A stretch of 64,000 bases of DNA. It comes from JACDAN01 sp963842235. GTDB taxonomy: Bacteria > Actinomycetota > Thermoleophilia > Gaiellales > Gaiellaceae. How positions within the stretch are numbered: the first letter of the stretch is position 1; every line of letters starts with the position of its first letter. This document shows, piece after piece, positions 42,077 through 50,220 of this stretch. Both the position numbers and the translations under genes were made by a program. Under the pieces are notes generated by a model. That model worked only from the letters and a program-made list of their open reading frames with translations, had not been told where the DNA came from and searched no databases. The stretch is taken from the NCBI GenBank assembly GCA_963842235.1, contig CAWJFT010000001.1:372001-436000 (forward strand), written 5' to 3'.

Positions 42077-42990
42077 CGGCGCTTCCGGCGGAGGAAGACC
42101 GCGAGCGAGCGCAGCCAGTCCCCCGAGGTCGAGAGCACGAGGTGGCGGACGCCGAGCGAGGCCAAGCTGTGCTCGAGGTCGGCGCGTTCCTGCGCTGCGG
42201 CGGAGGCAAAGCGCTCGCGAAGCCGCTTGCTGCGCGTGTCGACCCGAAGGAGCTTCCCGGTCTCGGGATCGACGAGCCAGAGCGCGCCCACGTTCGTAAG
42301 TTCCTGTTCCCGGGGATCGCGGATCTCGAGCGCGACGACGTCGTGGTGACCGGCCAGCTGGAGGAGCGGCGCCCGCCAGTCACGCGGCCCGCGGAAGTCC
42401 GAGACGATCACGACCAGGCTCCGCTGGCGCGCGAGCGCCAAGGTACGGCCGAGCGCCTCACCGAGTGAGGTCGCGCCCGATGCCGTCGCATCCGGCTCCT
42501 GCCGCAGCGCGGTCAGCAAGCCGACGAGCCCCATCCGGCCCTGCCTGGCCGGCAGTGAGCGCGGGTCGCTGTCGCCGAACGTGACGATCCCGAGCCGGTT
42601 TCCCCGTCTCGTCGCGACGTGTCCCATCGCGAGAGCCGCACCCTCGGCGACGTCCGCCTTCCGGCGCTCGGCCGTCCCGAACTGCATCGAGAGCGAGGTG
42701 TCGAGCACGAGCCAGGTGACGAGGACCCGCTCGGCCAGCTGAACCCGCACGTGCGGCTCGTTGGTCCGGGCAGTCACGTTCCAGTCGATCCGGCGTACAT
42801 CGTCGCCGGGGATGTACGGGCGCACCTGCGCGAGCTCGGTGCCGTCGCCGAAGAGCGCCGAGCGGTAATCCCCGGCGAGCAGACCCTCCATCCGCCGCCC
42901 GATCGTGATGTCGAGCGCGCGCAGGAGCCCGTCCGGCATCGGCCCGGGCCCCGGGCGGCTTGGAGTGACGGCCCGCTGGAGCACCTTCAC
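42073..42990 (-). CDS. DUF58-domain protein
   Basis: A 305-residue DUF58 protein, the standard companion of MoxR ATPases and VWA proteins. The signature VRRIDWNVTARTNEPHVRVQ is present, followed by a VWA-like fold with WLVLDTSLSMQFGTAERRK (Asp-x-Ser-x-Ser) and VVIVSDFRGPRDWRAPLLQL. It is soluble, with no membrane segment. Start and stop overlap both neighbours, so it is in one tight operon. The role is inferred from the cluster: handing MoxR ATPase work to the VWA proteins. Confidence 0.92.
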   Translation of the reverse strand: MKVLQRAVTPSRPGPGPMPDGLLRALDITIGRRMEGLLAGDYRSALFGDGTELAQVRPYIPGDDVRRIDWNVTARTNEPHVRVQLAERVLVTWLVLDTSLSMQFGTAERRKADVAEGAALAMGHVATRRGNRLGIVTFGDSDPRSLPARQGRMGLVGLLTALRQEPDATASGATSLGEALGRTLALARQRSLVVIVSDFRGPRDWRAPLLQLAGHHDVVALEIRDPREQELTNVGALWLVDPETGKLLRVDTRSKRLRERFASAAAQERADLEHSLASLGVRHLVLSTSGDWLRSLAVFLRRKRR

Positions 42991-43973
42991 GCCGCGGTGC
43001 GGGTCAGGTCGATTTGCGGAACTTGAACGGATGTCAGCACCTGGTCCAGGATCGCGTCAGGTGTCACCTCCTCGGCCAACGCCTGGTAGGTGAGCACGAG
43101 CCGGTGGCGCAGCGCGTCCTTGGCGAGCGCCTGCAGGTCCTCCGGGATCACGTACTCGCGGCCACGGATGAGCGCAAGGGCCCGCGCGGACTGCACCAGG
43201 CTGATCGGGCCTCGAGGGCTGGCCCCGTACGCGACGTAGTCGGAACGCTGTCGCGTCGCCGTCGCGAGGTTGACTGCGTAGCTGATGAGCGCCGGATCGA
43301 CGTAGATCTCGAATACCGCGCGCTGGAGCGCCTTCAGGTCGTCGAGCGAGAGCGCCTCACGCAGGTCGGGCGGCGGGATCAGCTGGCGCTCGACGATCGT
43401 GAGCTCCTCGTCGTGTTCGGGATAGCCGATCAGGATCTTGAGCATGAAGCGGTCGACCTGAGCCTCCGGAAGGGGATACGTGCCTTCGGACTCGATCGGG
43501 TTCTGCGTCGCCATTACGAGGAAGGGATCGGGGACGGGGAACGTGTCGTGTCCGATCGTGACCTGGTGCTCCTGCATGACCTCCAGCAGCGCCGACTGCA
43601 CCTTGGCCGGGGCGCGGTTGATCTCGTCGGCGAGCAGGAAGTTGCAGAAGACGGGGCCGAGCTCGGTCTCGAAGGTTCCCTCGCCCGCCCGGTAGATCCG
43701 GGTGCCGACGAGGTCCGAGGGAACGAGATCGGGCGTGAACTGCACGCGTGCGAACGAGCCGCCCAGGACGCCGGCCGTGGTCTTGATCGTCAGCGTCTTC
43801 GCGAGCCCCGGGACGCCCTCGATCAGGAGATGACCCTGCGCCAGCAGGCAGACGAGCACCCGCTCGAGCATCGCCTCCTGCCCGGCAATCACTCGTCGGA
43901 TCTCGAAGAGCGCCTGCTCGAGGCGCTCTTTCGCCTCCGCGGGGGTCGGGACGGTCGGGTCGGTCGTGGACAC
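42987..43973 (-). CDS. MoxR-family AAA+ ATPase
   Basis: A 328-residue MoxR AAA+ ATPase, a chaperone-like motor for the VWA cluster. The P-loop is LIEGVPGLAKTLTIKTTAGV, Walker B is NFLLADEINRAPAKVQSALL, sensor 1 is LVMATQNPIESEGTYPLPEA, and arginine-finger residues follow in DRFMLKILIGYP. The C-terminal lid contains GASPRGPISLVQSARALALI. GTG 43973 is preferred because it directly follows a GAGAGAGGAG ribosome site. It is the first gene of the five-gene cluster, divergent from the diiron protein gene. Confidence 0.95.
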   Translation of the reverse strand: MSTTDPTVPTPAEAKERLEQALFEIRRVIAGQEAMLERVLVCLLAQGHLLIEGVPGLAKTLTIKTTAGVLGGSFARVQFTPDLVPSDLVGTRIYRAGEGTFETELGPVFCNFLLADEINRAPAKVQSALLEVMQEHQVTIGHDTFPVPDPFLVMATQNPIESEGTYPLPEAQVDRFMLKILIGYPEHDEELTIVERQLIPPPDLREALSLDDLKALQRAVFEIYVDPALISYAVNLATATRQRSDYVAYGASPRGPISLVQSARALALIRGREYVIPEDLQALAKDALRHRLVLTYQALAEEVTPDAILDQVLTSVQVPQIDLTRTAA

Positions 43974-44086
43974 CGGCTGGCTCCTCTCTCTCAGCGGATT
44001 GCACCTAGAGGAAACCACTCAAGACTAAGGTTTCTGTGAGAGCAGGCGGTCTTAACGCACGCTCAACGCTAACCTTGCGCGACTCC

Positions 44087-44920
44087 ATGACCGCGACCCC
44101 CAAAGACCAGCTCGCCGAGACCGCGGCGTCGACCGACGGGCGCCCCGAGCGGACCGAGGAGGTCTTCCGCTACTACGAGCTGGCCAAGAAGCAGGAGTGG
44201 CAGGTGGGGGACATGGCCTGGGGCGACATGCCGCCGATCCCGGAGACGAAGGGCGCCAAGGAGAAGCAGGCGCGACGCCAGGGCATCTGGCGCTCGGTCA
44301 TCACCCAGCAGCTGCAGGCCGACTCACTCGCGGTCGAGATGGCCGCGCAGCTCCTCGAGCTCGCCCGGCACCACGAAGCCAAGCTCTACTACTCGACGAT
44401 GGCGCAAGACGAGGCGCGCCACGTCGAAGCGTGGCTACGGCTCGCCGAGGCGTCGGGAGGGACGAGCGAGCGCGATCCCTATCTGGACAAGCTCGCCCAG
44501 ATGTTCCTCGGCCTCGATGCGCTCGAGGAGAAGGTCTTCCTGATGCAGGTCTTCTTCGAGCGAATGATCATCCCGCGGTTCCGGCTGATCGCACGCTCGT
44601 CACGTGGGACCTTGCTCGAGGACCTCTGCAACCGGCTGACGATCGACGACGGCATCCACCACGGAGCCGGGATGGCCTACGAGCGCGTGCTGCTCCGCGA
44701 CGCGGACAAGAAGACGAAGGACAGGATGATCCGCGGCGCCGAGAAGATGCTCCCGATCTTCGCCGACCACGTCCTCTGGCGGCCGAAGGAGCGCGAGTTC
44801 ATTGGCAGTGCGATGCGCTCGCGTGACGTGGCGCGAGTGCAGCGCGAGATCGAGGAGGGCGTGCGGATCGCGGCGTCGCTCGGCCTCGACGTCAGCAACA
44901 TCGAGTACACGATTCCGTAG
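44087..44920 (+). CDS. ferritin-like/R2-like diiron protein
   Basis: A 277-residue all-helical protein with a ferritin-like four-helix core. Candidate iron ligands include Glu in LAVEMAAQLLELARHHEAKL, the Glu-x-x-His of AQDEARHVEAWLRLAEA, and a later Glu and His (LMQVFFERMIIPRF, DDGIHHGAGMAYE). This pattern fits R2-like oxidases or diiron oxygenases rather than iron-storage ferritin. The substrate is unknown. ATG 44087 is taken as the start. It is divergent from the MoxR cluster, and a hairpin follows its stop, so it is probably monocistronic. Confidence 0.8.
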   Translation: MTATPKDQLAETAASTDGRPERTEEVFRYYELAKKQEWQVGDMAWGDMPPIPETKGAKEKQARRQGIWRSVITQQLQADSLAVEMAAQLLELARHHEAKLYYSTMAQDEARHVEAWLRLAEASGGTSERDPYLDKLAQMFLGLDALEEKVFLMQVFFERMIIPRFRLIARSSRGTLLEDLCNRLTIDDGIHHGAGMAYERVLLRDADKKTKDRMIRGAEKMLPIFADHVLWRPKEREFIGSAMRSRDVARVQREIEEGVRIAASLGLDVSNIEYTIP

Positions 44921-44939
44921 TAAGCAAGAAGGTCCTGAA

Positions 44940-44960
44940 GCCTGTCGGACCGGGACAGGC
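44940..44960 (+). terminator. hairpin after the diiron protein gene
   Basis: GCCTGTC (44940-44946) pairs with GACAGGC (44954-44960) across seven bases, about 20 bases after the stop. No T run follows. The rest of the 180-base gap to the second mreB holds only another GC-rich palindrome near 45050-45068. Confidence 0.45.
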
Positions 44961-45102
44961 ATCGGACGACACGAAGCCAGACCGCCCGACATCGGTCATC
45001 TCGCTCGTAGCGCCGAATCCTCGCGGGGCCCGCGTCCTCGCGAGCCGTGTCCGGGGGCCTGGCCCCTAGACACGTCGGCTGTTGGCAAAGCGAGCTCGGC
45101 TG

Positions 45103-46161
45103 CTAACGACGCCAGCGGCGTTTCCGCGGGGGATTCCTTCGCTGCCTTGCGGCCCGGTGGATCACCGGGAGCTCCTCGAGGCTGTGTCCCGCGCCTGTGG
45201 CGACGCAGGTAAGCGGCGCGTCGGCGACGTAGACGGGCAGCTGCGTCTCGCGGCGCATCAGCTCGTCGAGGCCGCGCAGGAGCGCACCGCCGCCGACGAG
45301 GACGATTCCACGGTTCGTGATGTCGGCCGCGAGCTCCGGAGGCGTGGCCTCGAGCGTCTCCTTGACCGCGTCGATGATCTGACTCACCGGCCGCTCGAGC
45401 GCCTCGCGTGCGTCTTCGGCGGTCAGGCGAGTTCGCCGCAGGCCTCCGGTCACGAGATCGCGTCCGCTGACCTCCGTGTCCGGGAGCTCGCCGACGTCGA
45501 TCGCGGAGCCGACCTCGATCTTGACCTCCTCCGCTCGCTCCTGGCCGATTAGCAGCTTGCTGTGGTTACGGACATACCGGACGATCGCGTCGTCCATCTC
45601 GTAGCCGCCGACACGAAGCGAGCGCGAAGCGACGATGCCCCCGAGCGAGATGACTGCGACTTCGGTCGTTCCGCCGCCGATGTCGACGACCATGTTGCCG
45701 CTCGGCTCTGCGACGGGAAGCCCGGCCCCGATCGCTCCGGCCATCGGCTCCTCGATCACGTCCGCCTCGCGGGCACCTGCGGTGAGCGTTGCTTCCTTGA
45801 CTGCGCGCTCTTCGACGTCCGTGATGCCGCTCGGGACGCAGAGGACGACGCGCCGGTGGATGCCGCGATGCCCGTTCGCCTTCGCCAGGAAGCGCCGGAG
45901 CATCTGCTCGGTCACCTCGTAGTCGGCGATGACCCCGTGGCGGAGCGGGCGTGTGGCATGGATCGTCGCCGGCGTGCGCCCGATCATCCGCCGCGCCTCG
46001 TCTCCGACCGCCTGGACCTGGCCGGTCGTCTCGTCGATCGCGATCACCGAGGGCTCGAAGAGGATGATCCCCTCGTGGCGGACGAAGACGACGGTGTTCG
46101 CCGTCCCTAGGTCGACGGCCATGTCGCTGCGGCGGTAGGTCGGCAGGCGGGGCAAGCGCAC
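45103..46161 (-). CDS. mreB2: MreB paralog
   Basis: A second MreB of 352 residues with complete actin-fold motifs: MAVDLGTANTVVFVRHEGII, EEPMAGAIGAGLPV, MVVDIGGGTTEVAVISLGG and GIVLVGGGALLRGL. It is as long as the operon copy but has a more basic C-terminus (RQRRNPPRKRRWRR) and differs at many surface positions. It stands alone, without mreC or mreD. Paralogs of this kind may form separate filaments for sporulation, polar growth or wall repair, but no role can be read from the sequence. Confidence 0.93.
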   Translation of the reverse strand: MRLPRLPTYRRSDMAVDLGTANTVVFVRHEGIILFEPSVIAIDETTGQVQAVGDEARRMIGRTPATIHATRPLRHGVIADYEVTEQMLRRFLAKANGHRGIHRRVVLCVPSGITDVEERAVKEATLTAGAREADVIEEPMAGAIGAGLPVAEPSGNMVVDIGGGTTEVAVISLGGIVASRSLRVGGYEMDDAIVRYVRNHSKLLIGQERAEEVKIEVGSAIDVGELPDTEVSGRDLVTGGLRRTRLTAEDAREALERPVSQIIDAVKETLEATPPELAADITNRGIVLVGGGALLRGLDELMRRETQLPVYVADAPLTCVATGAGHSLEELPVIHRAARQRRNPPRKRRWRR

Positions 46162-46190
46162 CGCCCGATTCCATCACGAAACGCGGGGTG

Positions 46191-46583
46191 CTAGTCCTCT
46201 TCGAGCTTCAGCGCGGCCGAGTTGATGCAGTAACGCTGGCCCGTCGGGTGCGGCCCGTCCGGGAAGACGTGCCCGAGGTGGCCGCCGCAGTTCGAGCACA
46301 TGACCTCGGTGCGCACCATTCCGTAGCTCGTGTCGCTGTCCTCGTCGATCGCTTCCTCGGAAGCGGGGGCGTAGAACGCCGGCCACCCACAGCCGGAGTC
46401 GTACTTCGTCTCGGAGACGAAGAGCTCCGCGCCGCAGCCGGCGCAGCGGTACGTGCCCGGCTCGAAGACATGGTCGTACTCGTTTGTGAACGGCGCCTCC
46501 GTGCCCTTCTGTCGGAGAATCCGGTACTGCTCCGGCGTCAGCTCGGCGCGCCACTCGGCATCGGTCTTCTGAATCTTCGTCAT
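46191..46583 (-). CDS. msrB: peptide-methionine (R)-S-oxide reductase
   Basis: A 130-residue MsrB that repairs R-methionine sulfoxide in oxidised proteins. The catalytic Cys is in GQRYCINSAALKL. Two zinc-binding Cys-x-x-Cys pairs (YRCAGCGAELF and VMCSNCGGHLGHVF) are present. DSGCGWPAFYAP, with a further conserved Cys, and GHVFPDGP complete the family pattern. It is cytosolic. It lies between the MreB paralog and the secreted propeller gene, transcribed towards mreB2 with 29 bases between the two genes. Confidence 0.96.
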   Translation of the reverse strand: MTKIQKTDAEWRAELTPEQYRILRQKGTEAPFTNEYDHVFEPGTYRCAGCGAELFVSETKYDSGCGWPAFYAPASEEAIDEDSDTSYGMVRTEVMCSNCGGHLGHVFPDGPHPTGQRYCINSAALKLEED

Positions 46584-46667
46584 GAGCCCAGTCTGCCAGC
46601 GATGTGTCATCCGACCGAGGCCCGGGCACGTAGAGCCTGAGGACGAGATCTTCGACAAGGGGGACAA

Positions 46668-47597
46668 ATGCGACGTACCACGCTGCTTGCAGCATGGATC
46701 GCCGTCGCGGCCGCGATTCTGGCCGCGCCTCTGGGAGCCTCCTCGAGCTTTCCGGAGAAGATCGCCCTCCCGGACGGGTTCCGGCCTGAGGGGGTTGCGA
46801 TCAATGGGCACACGTTCTACGTCGGCTCCATTCCGACAGGCGCGATCTATCGGGGAGACCTCAGAACGGGCGAGGGCACGATCATCAACACAGGCGCTAC
46901 CACTGGGCGCTCCTCGATCGGAGTCGAGTACCACGACGGGCTTCTGTTCGTCGCAGGTGGGGGGACGGGGAAGGGCTTTGTCTACAGCGCACGCACGGGA
47001 GACCTGCTCGCGACCTACACCTTCTTCACGCCGACTGGGCAGGGGCAGACCTTCGTGAACGACGTCATCGTCGCGCGCGGAGGCGCCTACTTCACCGACT
47101 CGGTGCGGCCGTTCCTGTATCGGGTCAGCGGCGGTCAGGTCACGGCGATTCCGCTGAGCGGCGCCATCGTCTACGGGCCGGGGAACAATGCCAACGGCAT
47201 CGACACGACGCGCAACGGCAAGACGCTGATCATCGTCCAGACCAACGTCGGCGGGACCAACGTCAGCAAGCTGTTCACGGTCGACCGGCACACCGGCGTG
47301 ACGCGCGAGATCGTTCTCAACAAGTCGGTGACGAATGGAGACGGGATCTTGCTCGACGGTCGCCGAACGCTCTACGTCGTCCAGAACCGAGACAACAAGG
47401 TCGCCGTCGTCAGGCTCAACCGGCGGCTCACGTCGGGGACCGTCATCGCAGACCTGACGGATCCCGACTTCGACGTGCCGACGACGATCGACGAGTTCGG
47501 CCATCGGCTGTACGCGGTCAATGCACGCTTCACGACTCCTCCGACGGCCGACACCGACTACTGGCTCGCGCAGTTCAGCAAGGTGCGTGGGCGATAG
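46668..47597 (+). CDS. secreted beta-propeller (SMP-30/YncE-like) protein
   Basis: A 309-residue protein with a Sec signal peptide (TTLLAAWIAVAAAILAAPLG), followed by a six-bladed propeller-like repeat pattern (FRPEGVAINGHTFYVGSIPT, SIGVEYHDGLLFVAGGG, NGDGILLDGRRTLYVVQNRD). Relatives include SMP-30/gluconolactonase-like and superoxide-dismutase-annotated secreted proteins; catalysis is not evident. ATG 46668 follows a good AAGGGGGA ribosome site. A strong terminator separates it from the convergent, similarly built protein at 47643. Confidence 0.82.
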   Translation: MRRTTLLAAWIAVAAAILAAPLGASSSFPEKIALPDGFRPEGVAINGHTFYVGSIPTGAIYRGDLRTGEGTIINTGATTGRSSIGVEYHDGLLFVAGGGTGKGFVYSARTGDLLATYTFFTPTGQGQTFVNDVIVARGGAYFTDSVRPFLYRVSGGQVTAIPLSGAIVYGPGNNANGIDTTRNGKTLIIVQTNVGGTNVSKLFTVDRHTGVTREIVLNKSVTNGDGILLDGRRTLYVVQNRDNKVAVVRLNRRLTSGTVIADLTDPDFDVPTTIDEFGHRLYAVNARFTTPPTADTDYWLAQFSKVRGR

Positions 47598-47608
47598 GAA
47601 TGTCAACT

Positions 47609-47640
47609 GGGACGGCGGTGGTTACCCACCGCCGTCCCTT
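47609..47640. terminator. bidirectional terminator between two propeller genes
   Basis: A perfect 13-bp stem, GGGACGGCGGTGG (47609-47621) with CCACCGCCGTCCC (47626-47638) around loop TTAC, ends in TT. It lies exactly between two convergent genes and can stop transcription from both sides. Confidence 0.8.
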
Positions 47641-47642
47641 GA

Positions 47643-48641
47643 CTAGCGCATTCGCACGAGCACCAGTTTGTCCACGCCGGACTCGGCGCCCCAGAGCTCG
47701 CCCCGGCGACCGAGGAGTTGGCGCACCTCCGCGCCCGCACTCGGAAGCCGGACCTGCGTGAACCGCTGAGCCCGCGGGTCGAAACGGACGATGGCGTTTG
47801 CACCGAAGTCGGTGATCCAGACAACGTCGCGCTCGTCGACGTAGACCGCGTACGGCTGCGGTGCCCGGCCGGGGAGCCGCCACTCGCGCCAACGCCGCCT
47901 CGCCGGTTGGTACACGGCGAGCTTGCCCGCGTTCCATTCGCTGACCCAGATCCGGCCGCGTGAGTCGGACCAGACGCGGCGGGCGCCCTGGTTCCGGGTT
48001 GGCGGCCGCAGGACGGTTGCCCGACCGGTGCGGACGTCGATGCGACCGACGTAGCTTCCGGCGAGCGAGGCGTAGTAAACGGCGCCGCGAGGAGTGGTCG
48101 TAATGCCGTAGGGACCAGTCCCGCGCGGAGCGGCGAAGACTCGGAGCCGCCCCGTCTTCGGATCGAGCCGCCCGTAGAGGCCGCTCTGTCCGGTGAACCA
48201 GAGGATGCCGCGACGGTCGAAGGTCGCCGTGTTCAGATTCGCGTATCCGCTTCGGCCGGGGAGGGGGAAGCGACGAACTCGCCGTGTCCGGGGATCCACA
48301 CGCACGATCGCGTTGAGCCCGCCGTCCGTGATCCACGGAGCGCCGTCGGGTCCGACGATCACGCCGTGCGGCGCCGAGCCTGCCCCGAGCGGAATCCGCC
48401 GAGTCACGCCGCTCTTCGGATCGAGCCAGCCCAGGTCGCCCGACGCCTGTGCCGTGTACCAGACGCCGCCGTCGCGGGCCGGCGCGACGTCGTGCGGATG
48501 TGAGCCGGCAGGCACGGGGTACTCGCGAACCTCCAGCGCAACCTGGCGTCCGGCCGCCGCCGGTGCCAACGCGATCACGAGCGCGACCGCCGCTAGCCCG
48601 GCGATCGGCAGGCGCTTAGCGGGCGATCCGCTGCGAGACAT
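47643..48641 (-). CDS. secreted virginiamycin B lyase-like beta-propeller
   Basis: A 332-residue exported protein with an N-terminal signal sequence (LPIAGLAAVALVIALAPAAA) and seven propeller repeats of the Vgb/streptogramin-lyase type, for example GSHPHDVAPARDGGVWYTAQ, GSAPHGVIVGPDGAPWITDG and GTGPYGITTTPRGAVYYASL. The lyase itself uses a conserved His pair; similar HDV/HGV histidines are present here, but enzymatic activity on antibiotics should not be assumed, since most such propellers are uncharacterised. It is convergent with the other propeller gene. A cytochrome c fragment lies directly upstream. Confidence 0.82.
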   Translation of the reverse strand: MSRSGSPAKRLPIAGLAAVALVIALAPAAAGRQVALEVREYPVPAGSHPHDVAPARDGGVWYTAQASGDLGWLDPKSGVTRRIPLGAGSAPHGVIVGPDGAPWITDGGLNAIVRVDPRTRRVRRFPLPGRSGYANLNTATFDRRGILWFTGQSGLYGRLDPKTGRLRVFAAPRGTGPYGITTTPRGAVYYASLAGSYVGRIDVRTGRATVLRPPTRNQGARRVWSDSRGRIWVSEWNAGKLAVYQPARRRWREWRLPGRAPQPYAVYVDERDVVWITDFGANAIVRFDPRAQRFTQVRLPSAGAEVRQLLGRRGELWGAESGVDKLVLVRMR

Positions 48642-48753
48642 AGGCCGCGACGTCGCGGATCTGCTGCTCCGTCAGCGTGCCGTTGAAGGCCGGCACGCCG
48701 CCGCCGTTCGGACCTGTGCCAGCGCGCGCTGCATGGTCACGGCTGCTTTTTCA
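48616..48753 (-). pseudogene. C-terminal fragment of a class I cytochrome c
   Basis: On the minus strand, directly upstream of the Vgb-like gene, the text PNGGGVPAFNGTLTEQQIRD then VAAYVSQRIAR and a stop matches the last helix of actinobacterial c-type cytochromes, whose usual pattern is GMPAF-x-GTL-x-x-QI-x-DVAAYV. The haem-binding Cys-x-x-Cys-His half is absent. Upstream, in a neighbouring frame, TMQRALAQV also looks like cytochrome sequence, and this runs into the end of the sigma-factor gene. It is a truncated remnant, possibly plus a frameshift. Confidence 0.5.
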
Positions 48754-50083
48754 GTCCCTGCCCGACGCCCTTGGCGACCGGCTCCGGCTTCGCGGCCGGG
48801 TCCGGCTTCGCGCGCTGCGGCGGCTTCGCGGGCTTCGGCTTCTTGGCGGCTGGCGTCGGACGCGGCGCTTTCGTCCGGGCGGGCCGGTTGAGCCCGAGCT
48901 TCTTGCCGACATGCGGCCGCGTTCGAACCGGAACGGCTGCCGGCTTGGCAGCCATTCTCGTCGGGCGAGCCTTGAGCGGGTGCGTTTTCTTGAGCGTGGC
49001 TGGGGTGGCTGCTGAGGCGACGCTCTTTGCGCTCTTAGAAACCTTCACTTTGACCAGCTTCCGCTGCTGCGCCTTTCGGATCGCCGGGAGACCCCGACGG
49101 TGGGGAACGCTCCGGGCCTGCGTGGGGACGATGAGGGCCGGTGGTTTCACCGCGCGCGGCCGGGCCACCACCCGGGCGGGCGCGGCCAAGGGGCGATCGG
49201 CTTTCGCCACCTTGTCATGAGTGGCGACGCCGTAGCCCACGCCGCCGGCAACCGAGACGGTCGCGGCGACCGCCGCCGCTTTCGCGACGAATCCTGCCGC
49301 GAGCCCGCCGCCGACCGCGGCGGAGCCGCCGCCCGCCACGGCGCCCACGCCCAAGCTTGCAGCCGCAGCCTGTTCGCCGCGGATGAGGAAAAGCGACGCC
49401 GGAACCGGCATGACCGACAGCCCTTCGAACAGCGACCGCTGGCGCTTCTGCACGTTCTCGAAGCTCGCGCAAACCGGGCACTCGCGCAGATGCCGCTTCA
49501 GACGGCGAGCCTCGCGACGCGAGAGGCGTCCGTCCAGACGGCGGGAGACCGCCTGCTCGGCCTCGGCGCAGGTCAGCGCCTCCTCGAAATGCTCGGCCAG
49601 CGTCCGCCGAGCGCGGAAGATCAGTGACTCGAGCGCGCTCTGCGTGACGCCAAGGATCTCCGCGATCTCCGCGTAGGAGCGGCCCTCGAACTCCCGCATC
49701 ACAAGCGCCGAACGCTGCGCCGGCGGAAGATGCTGGAGCGCGCGGAGGAGGTCCGCAAGGGTCGGCCCGGTGGTCTCGGGCATAGGGTGCTCGAGTCGCT
49801 CGTCGAGCTCGACCTCGAGCGCCCTTGCCTGGCTCGCCCGCAGATGGCGGCGCACCTCGTTGTGCGCGATCTTCAGCAGCCAGTTCTCTGCCTTGCGCGG
49901 CTTCGTTCCCTGCGCGATCGCGCGGTAGGCCTTGAGGAACGTCTGCTGGGCGACGTCCTCGGCGTCGGCTCGGTTGCCGAGCACTGCGAACGCGTAGCGG
50001 AAGACGGAGGCCGCGTGATGACGGTAGAGACGGTCGAAGTCGGCCGTCCTCGTCGCGCGGAAGAGGGCTGACATCACCCCCAC
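48737..50083 (-). CDS. ECF sigma factor fused to anti-sigma-like zinc domain and long basic tail
   Basis: A 448-residue protein with several parts. Residues 1-80 are sigma region 2 (LYRHHAASVFRYAFAVLGNR, DAEDVAQQTFLKAYRAI), and residues 105-165 are sigma region 4 (LPPAQRSALVMREFEGRSYA, EIAEILGVTQSALESLIFRA). Residues about 170-210 resemble a zinc anti-sigma motif, with Cys in TCAEAEQ and RHLRECPVC giving His-x-x-x-Cys-x-x-Cys. A hydrophobic Gly/Ala/Val segment (GFVAKAAAVAATVSVAGGVG) is a likely membrane span. The last 170 residues are Lys/Pro/Ala-rich. An ECF sigma factor with its own regulator and membrane tether in one chain is unusual. It is divergent from the secreted cysteine-repeat gene. 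Confidence 0.88.
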   Translation of the reverse strand: MGVMSALFRATRTADFDRLYRHHAASVFRYAFAVLGNRADAEDVAQQTFLKAYRAIAQGTKPRKAENWLLKIAHNEVRRHLRASQARALEVELDERLEHPMPETTGPTLADLLRALQHLPPAQRSALVMREFEGRSYAEIAEILGVTQSALESLIFRARRTLAEHFEEALTCAEAEQAVSRRLDGRLSRREARRLKRHLRECPVCASFENVQKRQRSLFEGLSVMPVPASLFLIRGEQAAAASLGVGAVAGGGSAAVGGGLAAGFVAKAAAVAATVSVAGGVGYGVATHDKVAKADRPLAAPARVVARPRAVKPPALIVPTQARSVPHRRGLPAIRKAQQRKLVKVKVSKSAKSVASAATPATLKKTHPLKARPTRMAAKPAAVPVRTRPHVGKKLGLNRPARTKAPRPTPAAKKPKPAKPPQRAKPDPAAKPEPVAKGVGQGLKKQP

Positions 50084-50220
50084 TATGCGTGCAACGACGG
50101 TCGTCTGGGGGGCGCTAACGGAAACTTTACGAGCCGGCGGCGCAGGTTTTGACGGCCACGCGGGTCTACCACTTCGGATCGAGCGGTACCCACCTCCCCA
50201 TCAACGACTCAAGGAGCTAC

